Source: Pantoea sp. Eser (GTDB lineage: Bacteria; Pseudomonadota; Gammaproteobacteria; Enterobacterales; Enterobacteriaceae). Taken from it: a stretch of 64,000 nt of DNA. Numbering within the stretch: position 1 is the first letter of the stretch; each line of letters starts with the position of its first letter. A program made the translations under genes and the position numbers. The notes below the pieces were generated by a model that was not told the DNA's origin, ran no database searches, and saw only the letters and a program-made list of their open reading frames with translations. Below, in pieces: positions 39,873 through 50,907 of this stretch. The stretch spans positions 1 through 64,000 of the forward strand of contig SZZY01000010.1 in the NCBI GenBank assembly GCA_009830035.1, given 5' to 3'.

Positions 39873-41064
39873 TTACTCCGAAACGACAGAATCTAAACGG
39901 CGCAGACGCTGCGCGTTGGGGTTGTGTTGCTCGCCGGGATTAAGCGGGCTGAGCAGGAAACGCCAGCGCTGACCAGATATAAAAATGCATAACCCCAAAT
40001 CACGCCTGACGTACCGAACAGCGAATTGATTGCTGCATACAGCGCCGGGCCACAAAGAAGGTCGATAACCCGGCGGCAAAGCAATAAATTGCTATCGCAT
40101 TGCCCTTGTCTTTCGGCTGGCACAGCGAGGAAAACAGCGCGGCGGCAGGCAAGTAGCCGCACAGCGTGATGCCGTACAGGCAGGCGCAGATCACGCTGAG
40201 AATAAAGCTGCCGTAGCTCCACAGCGGCACAAAGTACATCAGCAGCATTGAGACACCCGAACCGAGGCCGCCAAACACGGTAAGTACCTTACGCCAGCCG
40301 ATACGATCGCTGATCTTGCCGACAATCGGGTTAAAGCTCATCCCCACCAGTCCCATGATGGTGATCAGGCTGAGAGACTCGGTCTGGGAAAACCCAATCT
40401 GCTCGGTGAAAAATCCCGGAAGGAAGATAAAGAAGCCAAAGTAAGGTGTAGTGTTGATGATGCGTACGACCGCTGCGGCGGCAATACGCGGCTCACTCCA
40501 CAGAATATCAATGCCACCCATCAGCGTGCGCCACGTACCCTGTTGCCGGTGCTCCTCATCCAGTAACGACTGATAACCACTGCGCTCTTTCAGCGCCAGC
40601 AGCAGACCGACTGCCACCAGGACAAGCGACAGCCAGAAAGTGGCGTATTCGCCAGCCAGCTGAATTGAAAAGATGGCCACCAGCGAACCCAGCGTTGGCA
40701 GGCCACCGGTAAATGCCAGCCAGAACCAGCCAGTGGCCGAGCCGCGCATGTTGGCAGGCGCTGCGACCTGGATCCAGACCAGAAATGCGTAAGCAAACAT
40801 CGGATAGGCGATGCCGCGTAAGCCATAGGTCAGTGCCAGCAGCATGACGCTGTGCGAGGGTAGCGTGACGGTAACCCCGTAAAACGCAATGACCGCTGCC
40901 GCAATATTTAGCGAGAAGCCATTTTTATGCAGGTAAGGCGCGAGATAGTTTGATTCAACCCCGTCGCCGATCATAAACAGCAGAACAGCGATGTAGCCCC
41001 AGGCCAGCGCCGGTGGAATACCGAGGCGTATCAGCCACGGATGGTTTGCAGATGATGTTGTCAT
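39873..41064 (-). pseudogene. Polyol permease-type MFS transporter (RbtT/DalT-like), broken
   Basis: IPPALAWGYIAVLLFMIGDG and VESNYLAPYLHKNGFSLN match the ribitol/arabitol permease group. About 45 residues are lost between YGVTVTL and PSHSVMLLALTYGLRGIAYP. MFAYAFLVWIQVAAPANMRG, TPYFGFFIFLPGFFTEQIGF, NPIVGKISDRIGWRKVLTVF and LPAAALFSSLCQPKDKGNAI follow. A frameshift near 40050 separates the final helix; natural end about 39873. It would import a sugar alcohol for the SDR and GMC enzymes behind it. Confidence 0.8.
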
Positions 41065-41089
41065 TATATTTTTCCGGTAGGTGTAGGTG

Positions 41090-41934
41090 TCAGCTCAGGT
41101 AGATAAAGCGTTCTCCTGGCATCAGCAGATGAAATCTTTTGCCGGGATAGCGAGTCAGCATGTCGTCAACAGACCAGGCTGGGTTGTCACGATTGCAGCC
41201 AAACAGGTCGTAATGGCAGGGAAGAAGTAATTCGCTGCCAAGCGCGTGATGTAAATCAGCAGCGTCGCGGAAACTCATGTTTGGCATGATGCCCCGGGCC
41301 ACTCGGGCATAGTCTCCGCCGTTTATCGGCAGCACATTAATGGTGGGCTAAAGTTGCTACATCTGTGCCTAGAGCTGTGGCGTCACCAGCGTGTCGCCGC
41401 TGTGCCAGAGACTGATGCCATCAGTGCTGATGAAGTAACCAAGGTAGCGATCGTTGCCCGCCTCGTCGCGTTCATACTCACTGTGCGCCGCCGCAATCGG
41501 TAATACGCTAAAGCTGCCGATATTGAAGCGCTGACCCGTTTTAGCTGCGCGGCGATTGCTTATCGGGAGTCGGTGAATATCCGGTGCCGGCAGCCAGACC
41601 GGAAGATCGGGCGCTGCAAGTGCCAGAGGCTCAAGCGTTGCAAGGTCCATGTGGTCGTCATGAAAATGGCTGATCAACACAGCGTCACATACGCTAAGCG
41701 CCTGCGGCGGCAGCACACCAGCGGAAAATTCCGCACAAATTCGGTTTCAGGATCGTTGCGCTCGATGGCATCGCTTAGATAAGGGTCGATGGCCAGCATG
41801 TCGCCTGCCTGATTTTTGATTATCAGGCCCGCCTGGCCAAGGCTCCAGATCGCCAGAGCCTGAGCAGAGACCTGGGTTTCGGACAGCTCATTCGCCAGTT
41901 GCTGAGCATTGCGTAACATGAAAGCCATAGTCAT
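41090..41934 (-). pseudogene. UlaG-like metallo-beta-lactamase-fold lactonase, three clustered TAG codons
   Basis: MTMAFMLRNAQQLANELSET, IWSLGQAGLIIKNQAGDMLA and IDPYLSDAIERND form the first half; after a frameshift near 41715, VLISHFHDDHMDLATLEPL carries the HxHxDH zinc motif, then IAAAHSEYE and ISLWHSGDTL (further ligands). Next come TAG at 41369-41371, 41357-41359 and 41348-41350, three ambers within eight codons, yet the frame continues perfectly with NVLPINGGDYARVARG, LLLPCHYDLFG and PGERFIYLS. Family: L-ascorbate-6-phosphate lactonase type. First gene of the minus operon, divergent from the ROK regulator. Confidence 0.88.
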
Positions 41935-42056
41935 TTTCCTTCAACGCGATTAGGCCGGACTCTAAAGCAATGGTTGCAGCGAGGATGGAGTAACCATCAC
42001 AGAAGTCAGTAAACAATGTTTAGTAAACTCAGGCTGACCCGAAGAAAGGAGGGAGC

Positions 42057-43234
42057 ATGAAGCTGTCAGGACTCAACAATTCCCAGGTACGTAAACATAC
42101 CAAGGCGTTGTTTATGCACCTGATGTGGCGAAATAAGCGGCTAAGCAAATCGCAGCTGGCACAGCTCAGTGGGTTAACCATTCCCGCTGCGAGTAAAATT
42201 TTGCAGGAGCTGCTGGATGAGAATAAAGTGCAATATTCCAGTATTACGCTCAGCACACGCGGTAACAACAACGGCAGCTTTCAGTTGCCGTCAGAAGGTG
42301 CATGGACGCTCTGTCTGTGCGTAAAGCCTTCCAGCATAGAGTTGCAGCTGGCAGATGCTCAGCTTGTCGCGCAGGGGGGAATATCAACAGATCGCTATCC
42401 ATGCGCTATCGCCCGAGCAGCTGCTGCTCGACATTGAAAGGGTATGGCGGCAAACCTGCCAACAGTGGCCGAAGCGACGCATTAACCTTGCACTGGCGGT
42501 GCACGGTCAGGTCGATCCGGTTACCGGCGTATCTCAGCATATGCCGCAGGCACCATGGAAAAGCCCGCTGCAGCTGAAGTTCCTGCTGGAAGAGAAACTT
42601 AATGTAGACGTGCGCGTGGATAACGATTGCGTAATGCTAGCGCTGGCTAAGAAGTGGCTGAACAGCAATGCACTCAGTGAATTCTGCGTAATTAACGTTG
42701 ATTACGGCATCGGATCTTCCTTTGTGATCAACGGTGAAATATTCCGCGGTAACCTCTATGGCAGCGGTCAGATTAGACACACTATTATCGATCCGCATGG
42801 CAAACGCTGTAACTGCGGCCGCCAGGGCTGCCTTGAAACAGTTGCCTCGCTGAGTACGCTAAAGCAACTGGCGCAGCAACGCAGCTCCGATGGATGCGAC
42901 ATCGCCTACCAGCCGTGAGTTACTGGCGGCATGGCAGGCTGGCGGGTCGTGGATCGTTGAGTGGTCTCAGCGCAGTGCTGAAGCCATCGGCATGAGTCTG
43001 TACAACTTCCTCAATACATTAAATATCAATCAGATATGGATTTATGAACGCAGTTGTACCTTTGGCGAAAGCTGGCTACGGACTATTGTCAGTCAGATTG
43101 ACTTCAACCCCTTTAATCCACGCGATGCCCTGAAAAGCAAAGCCACGAATGTGCACTTTGGGCAGCTGGACCGCGCACGTCAGGTTTCGGGTATTGGCTA
43201 TTTATATGTCGAAGCCGATCCTCCCGCTGCGTAG
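42057..43234 (+). pseudogene. ROK-family transcriptional regulator (NagC/XylR-like), two frameshifts
   Basis: MKLSGLNNSQVRKHTKALFM and LSKSQLAQLSGLTIPAASKI form the winged HTH. A frameshift in a six-G run at 42373-42378 precedes EQLLLDIERVWRQTC, LALAVHGQVDPVTG, VRVDNDCVMLALAKKW, VINVDYGIGSSFVINGEIF and RCNCGRQGCLETVA, the ROK zinc motif (CxCGxxGCxE). A second shift at about 42885 leads to LLAAWQAGGSWIVEWSQRSA and the normal end. About 390 residues when corrected. AGGAGG lies ten bases before ATG. It should repress the divergent operon in response to a sugar. Confidence 0.85.
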
Positions 43235-43335
43235 ATTACTAAACTCCTGTTACTAAAATCTGTGAAGACCTGAACTTTCACCTGCTGGTAACAATGGTTA
43301 TATAGCCGCACTTTGACCCTGTGCGGAGAATTCAC

Positions 43336-44768
43336 GTGAAGAATAATCAGAACCTCAATATGCGTTACGTATGGAGCATCTGCCTGGTAGCGGCCTGCGG
43401 CGATTTGCTTTTTGGCTACGACTGGGTGGTCATCGGGGGCGCAAAACCCTTTTATGAAGCCTGGTTTGGTGTTACCGATCCGGCTATGTCGGGCTGGGCA
43501 ATGAGTTCTGCGCTGGTTGGTTGTGTCTTCGGCACACTGGTCTCAGGCTGGTTCGCCGATAAACTGGGACGCCGGATACCGCTGATTACCGCCGCCCTGC
43601 TGTTTGTGGTATCAGCCATTGGCACCGCGCTTGCCAGTAATTTTGAAATTTTTGTCTGGTGGAGAATTCTGGGCGGCGTGGGCATTGGGATTGCCTCGGC
43701 ATTAAGTCCGATGTACATCGCTGAAATCAGCCCGAGCGATAAGCGTGGAAAATTTGTTGCGGTTAATCAGCTCACCATTGTGATTGGTGTACTGGCCGCA
43801 CAACTGATTAACCTGCTGATTGCCGATCCGGTGACAGGCGAAGCCTCCCAGGCCGCGCTGCGTGAAACCTGGAATGGTCAGTACGGCTGGCGCTGGATGT
43901 TCGCGTCGGCAGCGGTACCTTCAGTGGTATTTTTAATGCTCATGATGTGAGTGCCGGAATCGCCACGCTGGTTAATGCTGGCCGGCAAAAACGATCGCGC
44001 GCTGGCAACGCTGAACAAAATCGGGTCATCTGGCTATGCACAGCAAACGCTCTAGGGGATTGCCCATGCCATACATAATGATCGTCAGCAGACGCGCGCC
44101 AGCTTCGCCTCTCTTTTAGAACCCCGGGTACAGCCGATCATGATCACCGGCATCATACTGGCAGTTTTTCAGCAATGGTGCGGCATTGACGTTATTTTCA
44201 ATTACGCGCAGGAGATTTTTGCTTCGGCCGGCTTTGATATTAACGGTACGCTCAAATCCATTGTCGCAACCGGACTTATCAACCTTGTCGCCACCGTGCT
44301 AGCTCTGCCTCTGGTTGACCGTCTGGGTCGCCGTAAGTTAATGCTGATCGGTGCAGGTGGCCTGACGGTATGCTATGCGCTGATTGCGGGCGCGTATACG
44401 CTGGGCATAACCGGCTGGCCCGTATTGATTCTGGTACTGGCAGCGACTGGCGTGTATGCCTTAACGCTGGCACCCGTTACGTGGGTGCTCCTAGCGGAAA
44501 TTTTTCCAAACCGTATTCGTGGCCTTGCGATGTCAGTGGCAACCCTGGCGCTGTGGGTAGCCTGTTTCGTCCTGACATACACTTTCCCGATTTTAAACGC
44601 CGGTCTCGGAGCCGCAGGCAGCTTTATGCTGTACGGATTAATTTGCGCGGCAGGTTTCATGTTTGTCGTAAAACGAGTGCGGAAACAAAAGACAAATCGC
44701 TGGAAAAACTTGAAGAACAGCTGTGTGGTAAAGCCCCGATCAGATCAAAGCAACGCATAGTTTCCTGA
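43336..44768 (+). pseudogene. Sugar porter MFS transporter (XylE/AraE-like), TGA, TAG and frameshift
   Basis: GTG 43336 has GGAG eight bases upstream. GDLLFGYDWVVIGGAKPFYE, WFADKLGRRIPLITA, RILGGVGIGIASALSPMYIA and SPSDKRGKFVAVNQLTIVIG are textbook sugar-porter motifs. TGA at 43948-43950 interrupts before VPESPRWLM (probably Trp), and TAG at 44053-44055 lies in CTAGG after QQTL (probably Gln). Then FQQWCGIDVIFNYAQEIFAS and LAEIFPNRIRGLAMSVATLA follow, and a frameshift near 44672 shifts the PETKxKSLE-type tail. It imports a monosaccharide. Confidence 0.88.
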
Positions 44769-44951
44769 AGCTAAGGGTAGCGAGCGGCAGACCCGTCTGG
44801 ATGAGCACATGGCGGCCAGAGCCTTTGCAGCACGCATCCATGAGAAGTTTAGCGTCAGATAATCGCTTTCAGTATTGAGGGGAAAACAGTGGGTAAAGCT
44901 GTGTGGCCGGGTTAACGGACTGCATCACGTGATGCAGTCCCGGCTTAGGTA

Positions 44952-46243
44952 TCAGCCTATCCGCTTCACATCACCCACCAGCAGGATGTAGGAGAGTGCA
45001 CCTATCAGCGCAACTGCCGCGATATAGATGAGTGCGGGACCAAAACCGTAATCCTGCGCCAGATAGCCAATAACGAGGGGAACGGTTATGCCGCCAAGGC
45101 CACCGACGAAATTAAATACCCCTCCGGTCAACCCGATCAGGCACATCGGGGCCAGCGAAGAAACCAGCGACCAGGTTATCGATGCAAAACCGTTACCGAA
45201 AAAGGCTACCGCCATCAGTATCATGATCCACACCGGGTCATTAGTGTAGTTTGCACCCATAATACAGGTTGAGATCAACAGACCACATATTATCGGTGTT
45301 TTACGCGCCACGCCCAGCGAGAAGCCTTTTTTAACCAGTTTATCCGCCAGCCAGCCAGAAAGCAGCACGCCGAAAAAAGCCGCCAGGAACGGAACCGTCG
45401 TCATAAAGCCGGCTTTCAGCGCGGTAATCCCTTTTTCCTGATTAAGGTAATTCGGGAACCAGGTCAGAAAAAACCATAACGTCGAGGTCACGGCGAACTG
45501 TCCCAGATACACACCCAGCAGTTTACGGTGTAATACCAGTTTCCAGTCGGCCTTGCTCAGTGGCTGACGCGCCTCTTTGACAGCGGTGCATCGCCGTCAA
45601 TAAGGCCGCCACCAGCCTGAATATAATCCAGTTCGGCTTTACCGATCCCCTTCGAAAGACGAGGTGGCTGATAAACCCTGAACCGGATTAATGACCAGAC
45701 AATACCGATGCCGCCGGTGACGATAAACACCCAGTGCCAGCTTAACAGTTCCTGAATCCAGATTAGCAAAGGTGTCAAAAATGCCAGGCCGACAAATTGT
45801 CCTGAAGTGAAAAAACCAACGGCGGATGCACGCTCCTGTTCCGGGAACCAGCTTGTCACCATGCGATTATTGGTCAGGAAGGCGGGAGCCTCAAAAACGC
45901 CAGTAATGGCGCGCAGGTTAATAAGAGATATCAGTCCGGTCGCGAAGCCCTGCAGCAGTGTTGCAACTGACCATCCCAGGATAGCAATAAAGTATGTCAG
46001 TCGTGAGCCGACCCGATCAAGAAACCAGCCGCCGGGGATCTGACATAACGTATATAACCAGGCAAAAGCGGAAAAAACATAACCCATTTCTGCTTTGGTA
46101 ATACCGAACTCTTCCTGAATGTGCGCTGACGCCACCGCCAGGTTTGCCCGGTCAACGTAACAGATAAACACCGTAATAAAGATCATAAACAGCGTCAGAT
46201 AACGACGACGCCCTGGTTTCTCAGCATTAATCGGAATATTCAT
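44952..46243 (-). pseudogene. dgoT: D-galactonate transporter, one frameshift
   Basis: [20 protein letters not shown] is near-identical to E. coli DgoT, as are [40 protein letters not shown] and [20 protein letters not shown]. Total length agrees (about 430 residues). The only lesion seen is a frameshift at about 45590, between GLIDGDAP and [13 protein letters not shown], in a cytoplasmic loop. DgoT is an anion:cation symporter of the MFS. Last gene of the dgoKADT operon. Confidence 0.93.
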
Positions 46244-46299
46244 CGCAATCTGTCTCCAGATTTTGGGCATAGCAAAGCCGTTCACCCTGCCCGGTAAAT

Positions 46300-47461
46300 T
46301 TAAGGCAGGGACCACCATTCCGCGACGGAACCATCCGCATGTCGCCAGAGCGGGTTACGCCAGTCCTGGGCATTCTTACTGAGCTTAATCACCTGGGCTT
46401 CATCAATTTCTACACCGAGACCCCGTTTAGTCAGGGGTTTAAAGAAACCGCCCTCCATGCTGAAGTCTTCTTTGTTTTTCACAAAGTCGAGCAGCTCTGC
46501 GCCCTGATTGTAATGAATACCCATGCTCTGCTCCTGAAATACGGCGTTGCGCGAAACAAAGTCGACATGGAGGCAGGCAGCAAGCGCAATAGGACCGAGC
46601 GGGCAATGGGGTGCCAGCGCAACATCATAAGCTTCCGCCATGCCGGCAATTTTATAGCATTCAGTTATTCCCCCTGCATGCGACAGGTCGGGTTGTAAAA
46701 TGGCCAGCCCTCCCGCTTCAAGCACTCTTTATGAATTCAAATCGTGAGAACATACGTTCGCCCGCAGCGATAGGTATATGCGTCTGAGCCGCCAGTTTTG
46801 GATAATACTCAGCCTGCTCTGCCAGTACCGGCTCTTCAATAAATAACGGTCTATACGTTTCAAGTTCTTTAATCAGTACCTTCGCCATTGGCGCGCTAAC
46901 GCGTCCGTGGAAATCGAGACCGAACTCAATGTCATATCCGAACGCTTCGCGGATCTGCGCAACGGTATTGACCGCCGCGTCGACCTTACGGTAGTCGTCA
47001 ATAATGCCAATTTATTCGCATCCATTGAGTTTGAAAGTATCAAAACCAATTTCACGCAGTTTTTTTATGCCCTCAATGACTTCCGCCGGACGGTCGCCGC
47101 CAACCCAGCTGTAAGCTTTGATTTTGTCGCGTACCAGTCCGCCCATTAACTGCCGGACCGGTGCATTCAGCACCTTACCTTAAATATCCCATAATGCCTG
47201 GTCAATACCCGCAATGGCACTCATCAGGATCGGACCGCCGCGATAAAAACCACCGCGGTACATAACCTGCCATAAATCGTTTATGCGGGCGGGGTCTTGA
47301 CCGATCAGGTATTCACTCAGTTCTTGTACTGCAGCCTCGACAGTGCATGCGCGGCCCTCAATAACGGGTTCTCCCCAGCCGACCACACCCTCATCAGTTT
47401 CAATTTTCAGAAACATCCAGCGTGGGGGTAAACGATATGTGGTGAGTTTGGTTATTTTCAC
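46300..47461 (-). pseudogene. dgoD: D-galactonate dehydratase, two TAA codons, frameshift and lost stop
   Basis: GTG start overlapping the dgoA stop (GTGA). [74 protein letters not shown] and [13 protein letters not shown] follow E. coli DgoD. TAA at 47180-47182 replaces Lys (WDIKGKV) and TAA at 47012-47014 follows NGCE. A frameshift at about 46730 precedes [20 protein letters not shown] and [20 protein letters not shown]. Where E. coli ends SVAEW-stop, this reads WSLP before TAA, so the original stop seems to have become TGG. DgoD makes 2-keto-3-deoxygalactonate. Confidence 0.93.
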
Positions 47462-48075
47462 TTCACTGCCTCCTGATAAGCTTTAACAAATGCCGCTGCC
47501 TGCTGCGCGGTGCGCTCAACGGATGGTCCTGCGCGATAGAGATCGCTGCCAAGCCCGGCTCCGACACAGCCCGCATCAATCCACTCCGTCAGATTTTCCA
47601 GTGTCACACCGCCAACGGCGAATACCGGTACATCGTCGGGAAGGACGGCTTTAAGCGCTTTGATATAGGCCGGACCAAATGCGGACGAGGGGAAAATTTT
47701 TAACGCCTGAGCACCCGCGTCCAGAGCGTTAAAGGCTTCACTGGCCGTCGCACAGCCAGGGCAAACGGTCATGCCAAGGTTCACTGCGTGGCGGATCAGC
47801 TCTGGCTGAATATTCGGCGTTACGATCAGCTTGCTGCCCATTCTGGCAAGCGTATCAACCTGCTCCGTCTTTAAAACCGTACCTGCACCAATCAAAGCCT
47901 GTTCACCATAAGCCTGCAGGATGATAGGGATACTTTTTTCCCACTGCGGAGAGTTAAGCGGGATTTCTACTGCATCAAATCCCGCGTCCATCACTGTGCC
48001 AACGGGAGCCAGAACCTCATCGGGCTTTATCCCACGCAAAATCGCGATGAGGGGAAGTTCAGTCTGCCATTGCAT
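47458..48075 (-). CDS. dgoA: 2-dehydro-3-deoxy-6-phosphogalactonate aldolase
   Basis: Intact, 205 residues as in E. coli. [35 protein letters not shown] with E37, [13 protein letters not shown] and Schiff-base K126 in [20 protein letters not shown], then [11 protein letters not shown]. It cleaves 2-keto-3-deoxy-6-phosphogalactonate to pyruvate and glyceraldehyde 3-phosphate. Its start lies inside the natural end of dgoK and its stop overlaps dgoD. It is the only undamaged gene of the operon; without kinase, dehydratase and transporter it has no source of substrate in this pathway. Confidence 0.95.
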   Translation of the reverse strand: MQWQTELPLIAILRGIKPDEVLAPVGTVMDAGFDAVEIPLNSPQWEKSIPIILQAYGEQALIGAGTVLKTEQVDTLARMGSKLIVTPNIQPELIRHAVNLGMTVCPGCATASEAFNALDAGAQALKIFPSSAFGPAYIKALKAVLPDDVPVFAVGGVTLENLTEWIDAGCVGAGLGSDLYRAGPSVERTAQQAAAFVKAYQEAVK

Positions 48076-48535
48076 TAACGATGCTCCTTATTCCTGCCTG
48101 AAATCGACGTCACCTGACGTCCATGGGCGGTCAGCGCCTGTTGATAACGTTTTGCCAGCGCGTCCCCGGCAACCACGTTAATCTGCTGTTCGCTAAAAAA
48201 TGCGCTCATCGTAACCACCTCCGCGCCAATCAGCAGGCCTGATAAAAACTCGCTGACCTGTTCGGGCGGGAGACTTCCGAGTACGTGTGAAGCGCGAACT
48301 TCGAAGAGTTCTGGTAGCAGGGCTGGCGTTGTCATCCCCCGCTCCAGACCGGCGGAAAAAGCTGTCTGTGAGCTTTCCTGATCGGGTAAACCGGCGCCAA
48401 TCAGTGAGTGATGCAGCAGTAAATGGTGCAACTCTCCCGTCATGACGGTCCTGAAATCTGTGATTTGCCGATCGTCAGCCAGCACCCATTTACAGTGCGT
48501 TCCCGGCATGACGTAAACGGAAGCAGGGGCACCGT
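48059..48535 (-). pseudogene. dgoK: 2-dehydro-3-deoxygalactonokinase, C-terminal half
   Basis: SVYVMPGTHCKWVLADDRQI, FRTVMTGELHHLLLHHSLIG and EFLSGLLIGAEVVTMS match the middle and end of DgoK. The N-terminal half, with the ATP-binding start, is missing: at about 48535 the sequence passes into an oppositely oriented transporter fragment. Near the end a few bases are lost (GDTA expected), shifting the frame; the natural terminus [14 protein letters not shown] is still readable in another frame down to 48059, overlapping the dgoA start. Confidence 0.88.
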
Positions 48536-49053
48536 TGAAGCCTCAGCCATTATTGGGGTCAATGCGATTGCGGGTATTGTCGGCACCATACTGGCCGGGA
48601 TTCTGTCTGACCGTTTCTTCGCCCGTAACTGCAGCATCATGGCCGGTTTCATCAGCCTGCTGAACACCGGCGGGTTTGCCCTGATGCTGTGGTCACCACA
48701 CAGTTACTACACCGATATCATTTCGATGGTGATTTCGGTGCCACCATTGGGGCACTGACCTGCTTCCTCGGCGGACTGCTGGCGGTCGATATCTCTCCAC
48801 GCAAGGCGGCCGGCGCGGCGCTCGGCACCATCGGTATTGTCAGTTATGCCGGGGCAGGATTCGGTGAGTTCCTGACCGGTATCATCATCGACAAAACCTC
48901 GGTGATCGAGAACGGCAAAAAGATCTACGACTTTCACACGCTGTCGCTGTTCTAGGTGGCGGCCGATCTGGCGTCTGCGCTGTTATGTTTTATCACCGCT
49001 GTGATGGTGGCAAGACTTAACGCCAGTGAACGCCGCACGCTCTATTCATCTTA
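48525..49053 (+). pseudogene. Organophosphate:Pi antiporter family (UhpC/PgtP-like), C-terminal fragment
   Basis: ASAIIGVNAIAGIVGTILAG, ILSDRFFARNCSIMAGFISL, FALMLWSPHSYYTDIISMVI and TGIIIDKTSVIENGKKIYDF are the last helices of the GlpT/UhpC/PgtP group. A frameshift at about 48735 and TAG at 48953-48955 in CTAGG (Gln or Trp) damage it; the frame then runs to a natural TAA. The N-terminal two thirds and dgoR/dgoK 5' parts were removed by one deletion at about 48530. Confidence 0.8.
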
Positions 49054-49077
49054 ATTACCTCATTAAGGGACGCTATT

Positions 49078-50260
49078 ATGATGCTACTCACCCGTCAGGC
49101 CGCCGCACGCCTGTTGATTGTCGGCGCGCTGTGGTCAGGTGCCATGCAGGCACACGCGGATTCGCAGTATCAGCTGGAAAAAGTGGTCGAGCTGAGTCGC
49201 CACGGCATTCGCCCGCCGACGCCCGGAAACCGCAAAGATATAGAAGCTGCCACGCATCGCGCCTGGACAAGCTGGAGCACCCAGGATGGTGGACTCACTG
49301 GCCATGGCTATGCTGCCGTGTTCAATAAAGGACGCTGGGAAGGCGAACATTATCGTGAACTGGGGCTGCTCACCTCCGGATGCCCTCAGCCGCAGGATCT
49401 CTTTATGCGCGCCAGCCCGCTGCAGCGCAGGCGCTGGTGGATGGCGCATTCCCCGGCTGCGGCGTCGCCTTCATTCCATACCCGGTGAACACGACCCCCT
49501 GTTCCAGACCGAAGCGTTTCCAGTGACCGATACCGATCCGGCAACACAACTGGCGGCGGTAAAGCAAAAAGCGGGTGATTTAAGCGCGCACCAGCAGGCG
49601 TTGCAGCCTGCCGTGCTGGCACTTAAAAATGCGGTGTGTCTGCCCGAGGCAGATTGCTCGTTTTTTGAGAACCCGTGGCAGATGAAGCAGGGTAAAAGCG
49701 GAAAGGCCTCGATTGACGGGTTGAGCGTGCTGGCCAACATGGTGGAAACACTGCGGCTCGGATGGAGTGAAAATCTGCCCGTCAGCCAGCTGGCGTGGGG
49801 GAAAATAACATCGTCTGACCAGATCACCGCAATCCTGCCGCTGCTGACGGAGAATTACGATCTCGGAAATGATGTGCTCTATACCGCCCGGAAACGCGGT
49901 TCAATCCTGCTGAATGCGATGTTGCAGGGTGCAGAGCAAGGGGTAAATAAAACGGCGGATACCCTGCCGGATACGCGCGGCAACATTCCACCGGGAAGCA
50001 GCCTGGCGTTCGAACGCTAGCGTGACAGACAGACGGGCGAGCGGTTTATGCGCGTCTATTTTCAGGCGCAGAGTATGGATGATCTGCGTCATCTGCAAGC
50101 CGTTGATCGGGCGCTCCCGTTGCTGCGTGAAGAGTGACGACAGTCAGATTGCCGGGTAACGGACGTCGGCACGCTGTGTCCGATGAAAAGTACCGTGCGC
50201 GCGTTGAACAAAAATCTCGATCGCCACGCCATTACGCCAGTGGACTATTCAGCGTTCTGA
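49078..50260 (+). pseudogene. Periplasmic histidine acid phosphatase (AppA/Agp-like), broken
   Basis: Signal peptide MMLLTRQAAARLLIVGALWS then GAMQAHA. VVELSRHGIRPPTPGN is the catalytic RHGxRxP motif. A frameshift at about 49427 and TAG at 50018-50020 (Trp in LAFERW) occur; TGA at 50135-50137 may be a further stop or the result of another shift. The proton-donor HD motif expected before APGNIPPGSSL is absent: a deletion joins DTLPDTR to GNIPPGSSLAFER. So the enzyme lacks its acid catalyst as well. It would release phosphate from sugar phosphates or phytate in the periplasm. Confidence 0.85.
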
Positions 50261-50907
50261 TAAGGCAATACCCGCCGCGGGCAGCACTGCCCACTCAGCT
50301 GTCTGTCTGAAAGTTGGGTGACGACGGGTCGTTTGCCGGCTTGTCTCCGGAGATGAATGCACGTTGCCGTTACTGAAACCGGTACAGCAGAATAACTGGC
50401 TAATTTGCTTAAACGGGTCAGCAAGGTGGGGTCGTTACCCTTCTGACCCGGATCGCCGCCCCACCCCGCAGACCTGCTTTGTCAGGATGATTTCCCCCCT
50501 GCCTGACTACGCTGAAAGTGATCTTTCTCTAATTTGATCAGCATTTTGCCAGGATGAGAAGCTTGCTGGTAAGTCCTGACGTCACTAAAGGCACGGTCAA
50601 AGTCCAGGGGAAATTCCTGCCCTTCAGGCAAGCTTTCATTACTGCCAAACGTTAAGTGATCACTCTGCCGGTCAGAATTCGGCCGTCAGGTCACCCTTCG
50701 TGATCTTAAAGCAGCACGTCACCTGGACAAGCCGGGACAGCAGCAGACCCGGCATCACCGCGCCTGTCAAAACAATTTCGGTTAACCCTGCTGCTATAGT
50801 TCATAATAAATGCGGTGCATTTCGCTGAAAACCGTGAAAACAACGGTTACTGAATTTTTAGATTTATCTGACAACCCAAGGTTGTTGACTGAATATAAGG
50901 GAAAATA
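50261..50907. other. About 640 bases without a recognised gene
   Basis: Only short frames on both strands, no family recognised. The right end holds the mscS-type promoter and the site AAGGGAAA before its ATG. Possibly the remains of a further deleted gene. Confidence 0.5.

Noticed and set aside
36480..43234. Biosynthetic gene cluster
   Set aside because: Importer, ROK regulator, lactonase and dehydrogenases point to catabolism rather than natural product synthesis.
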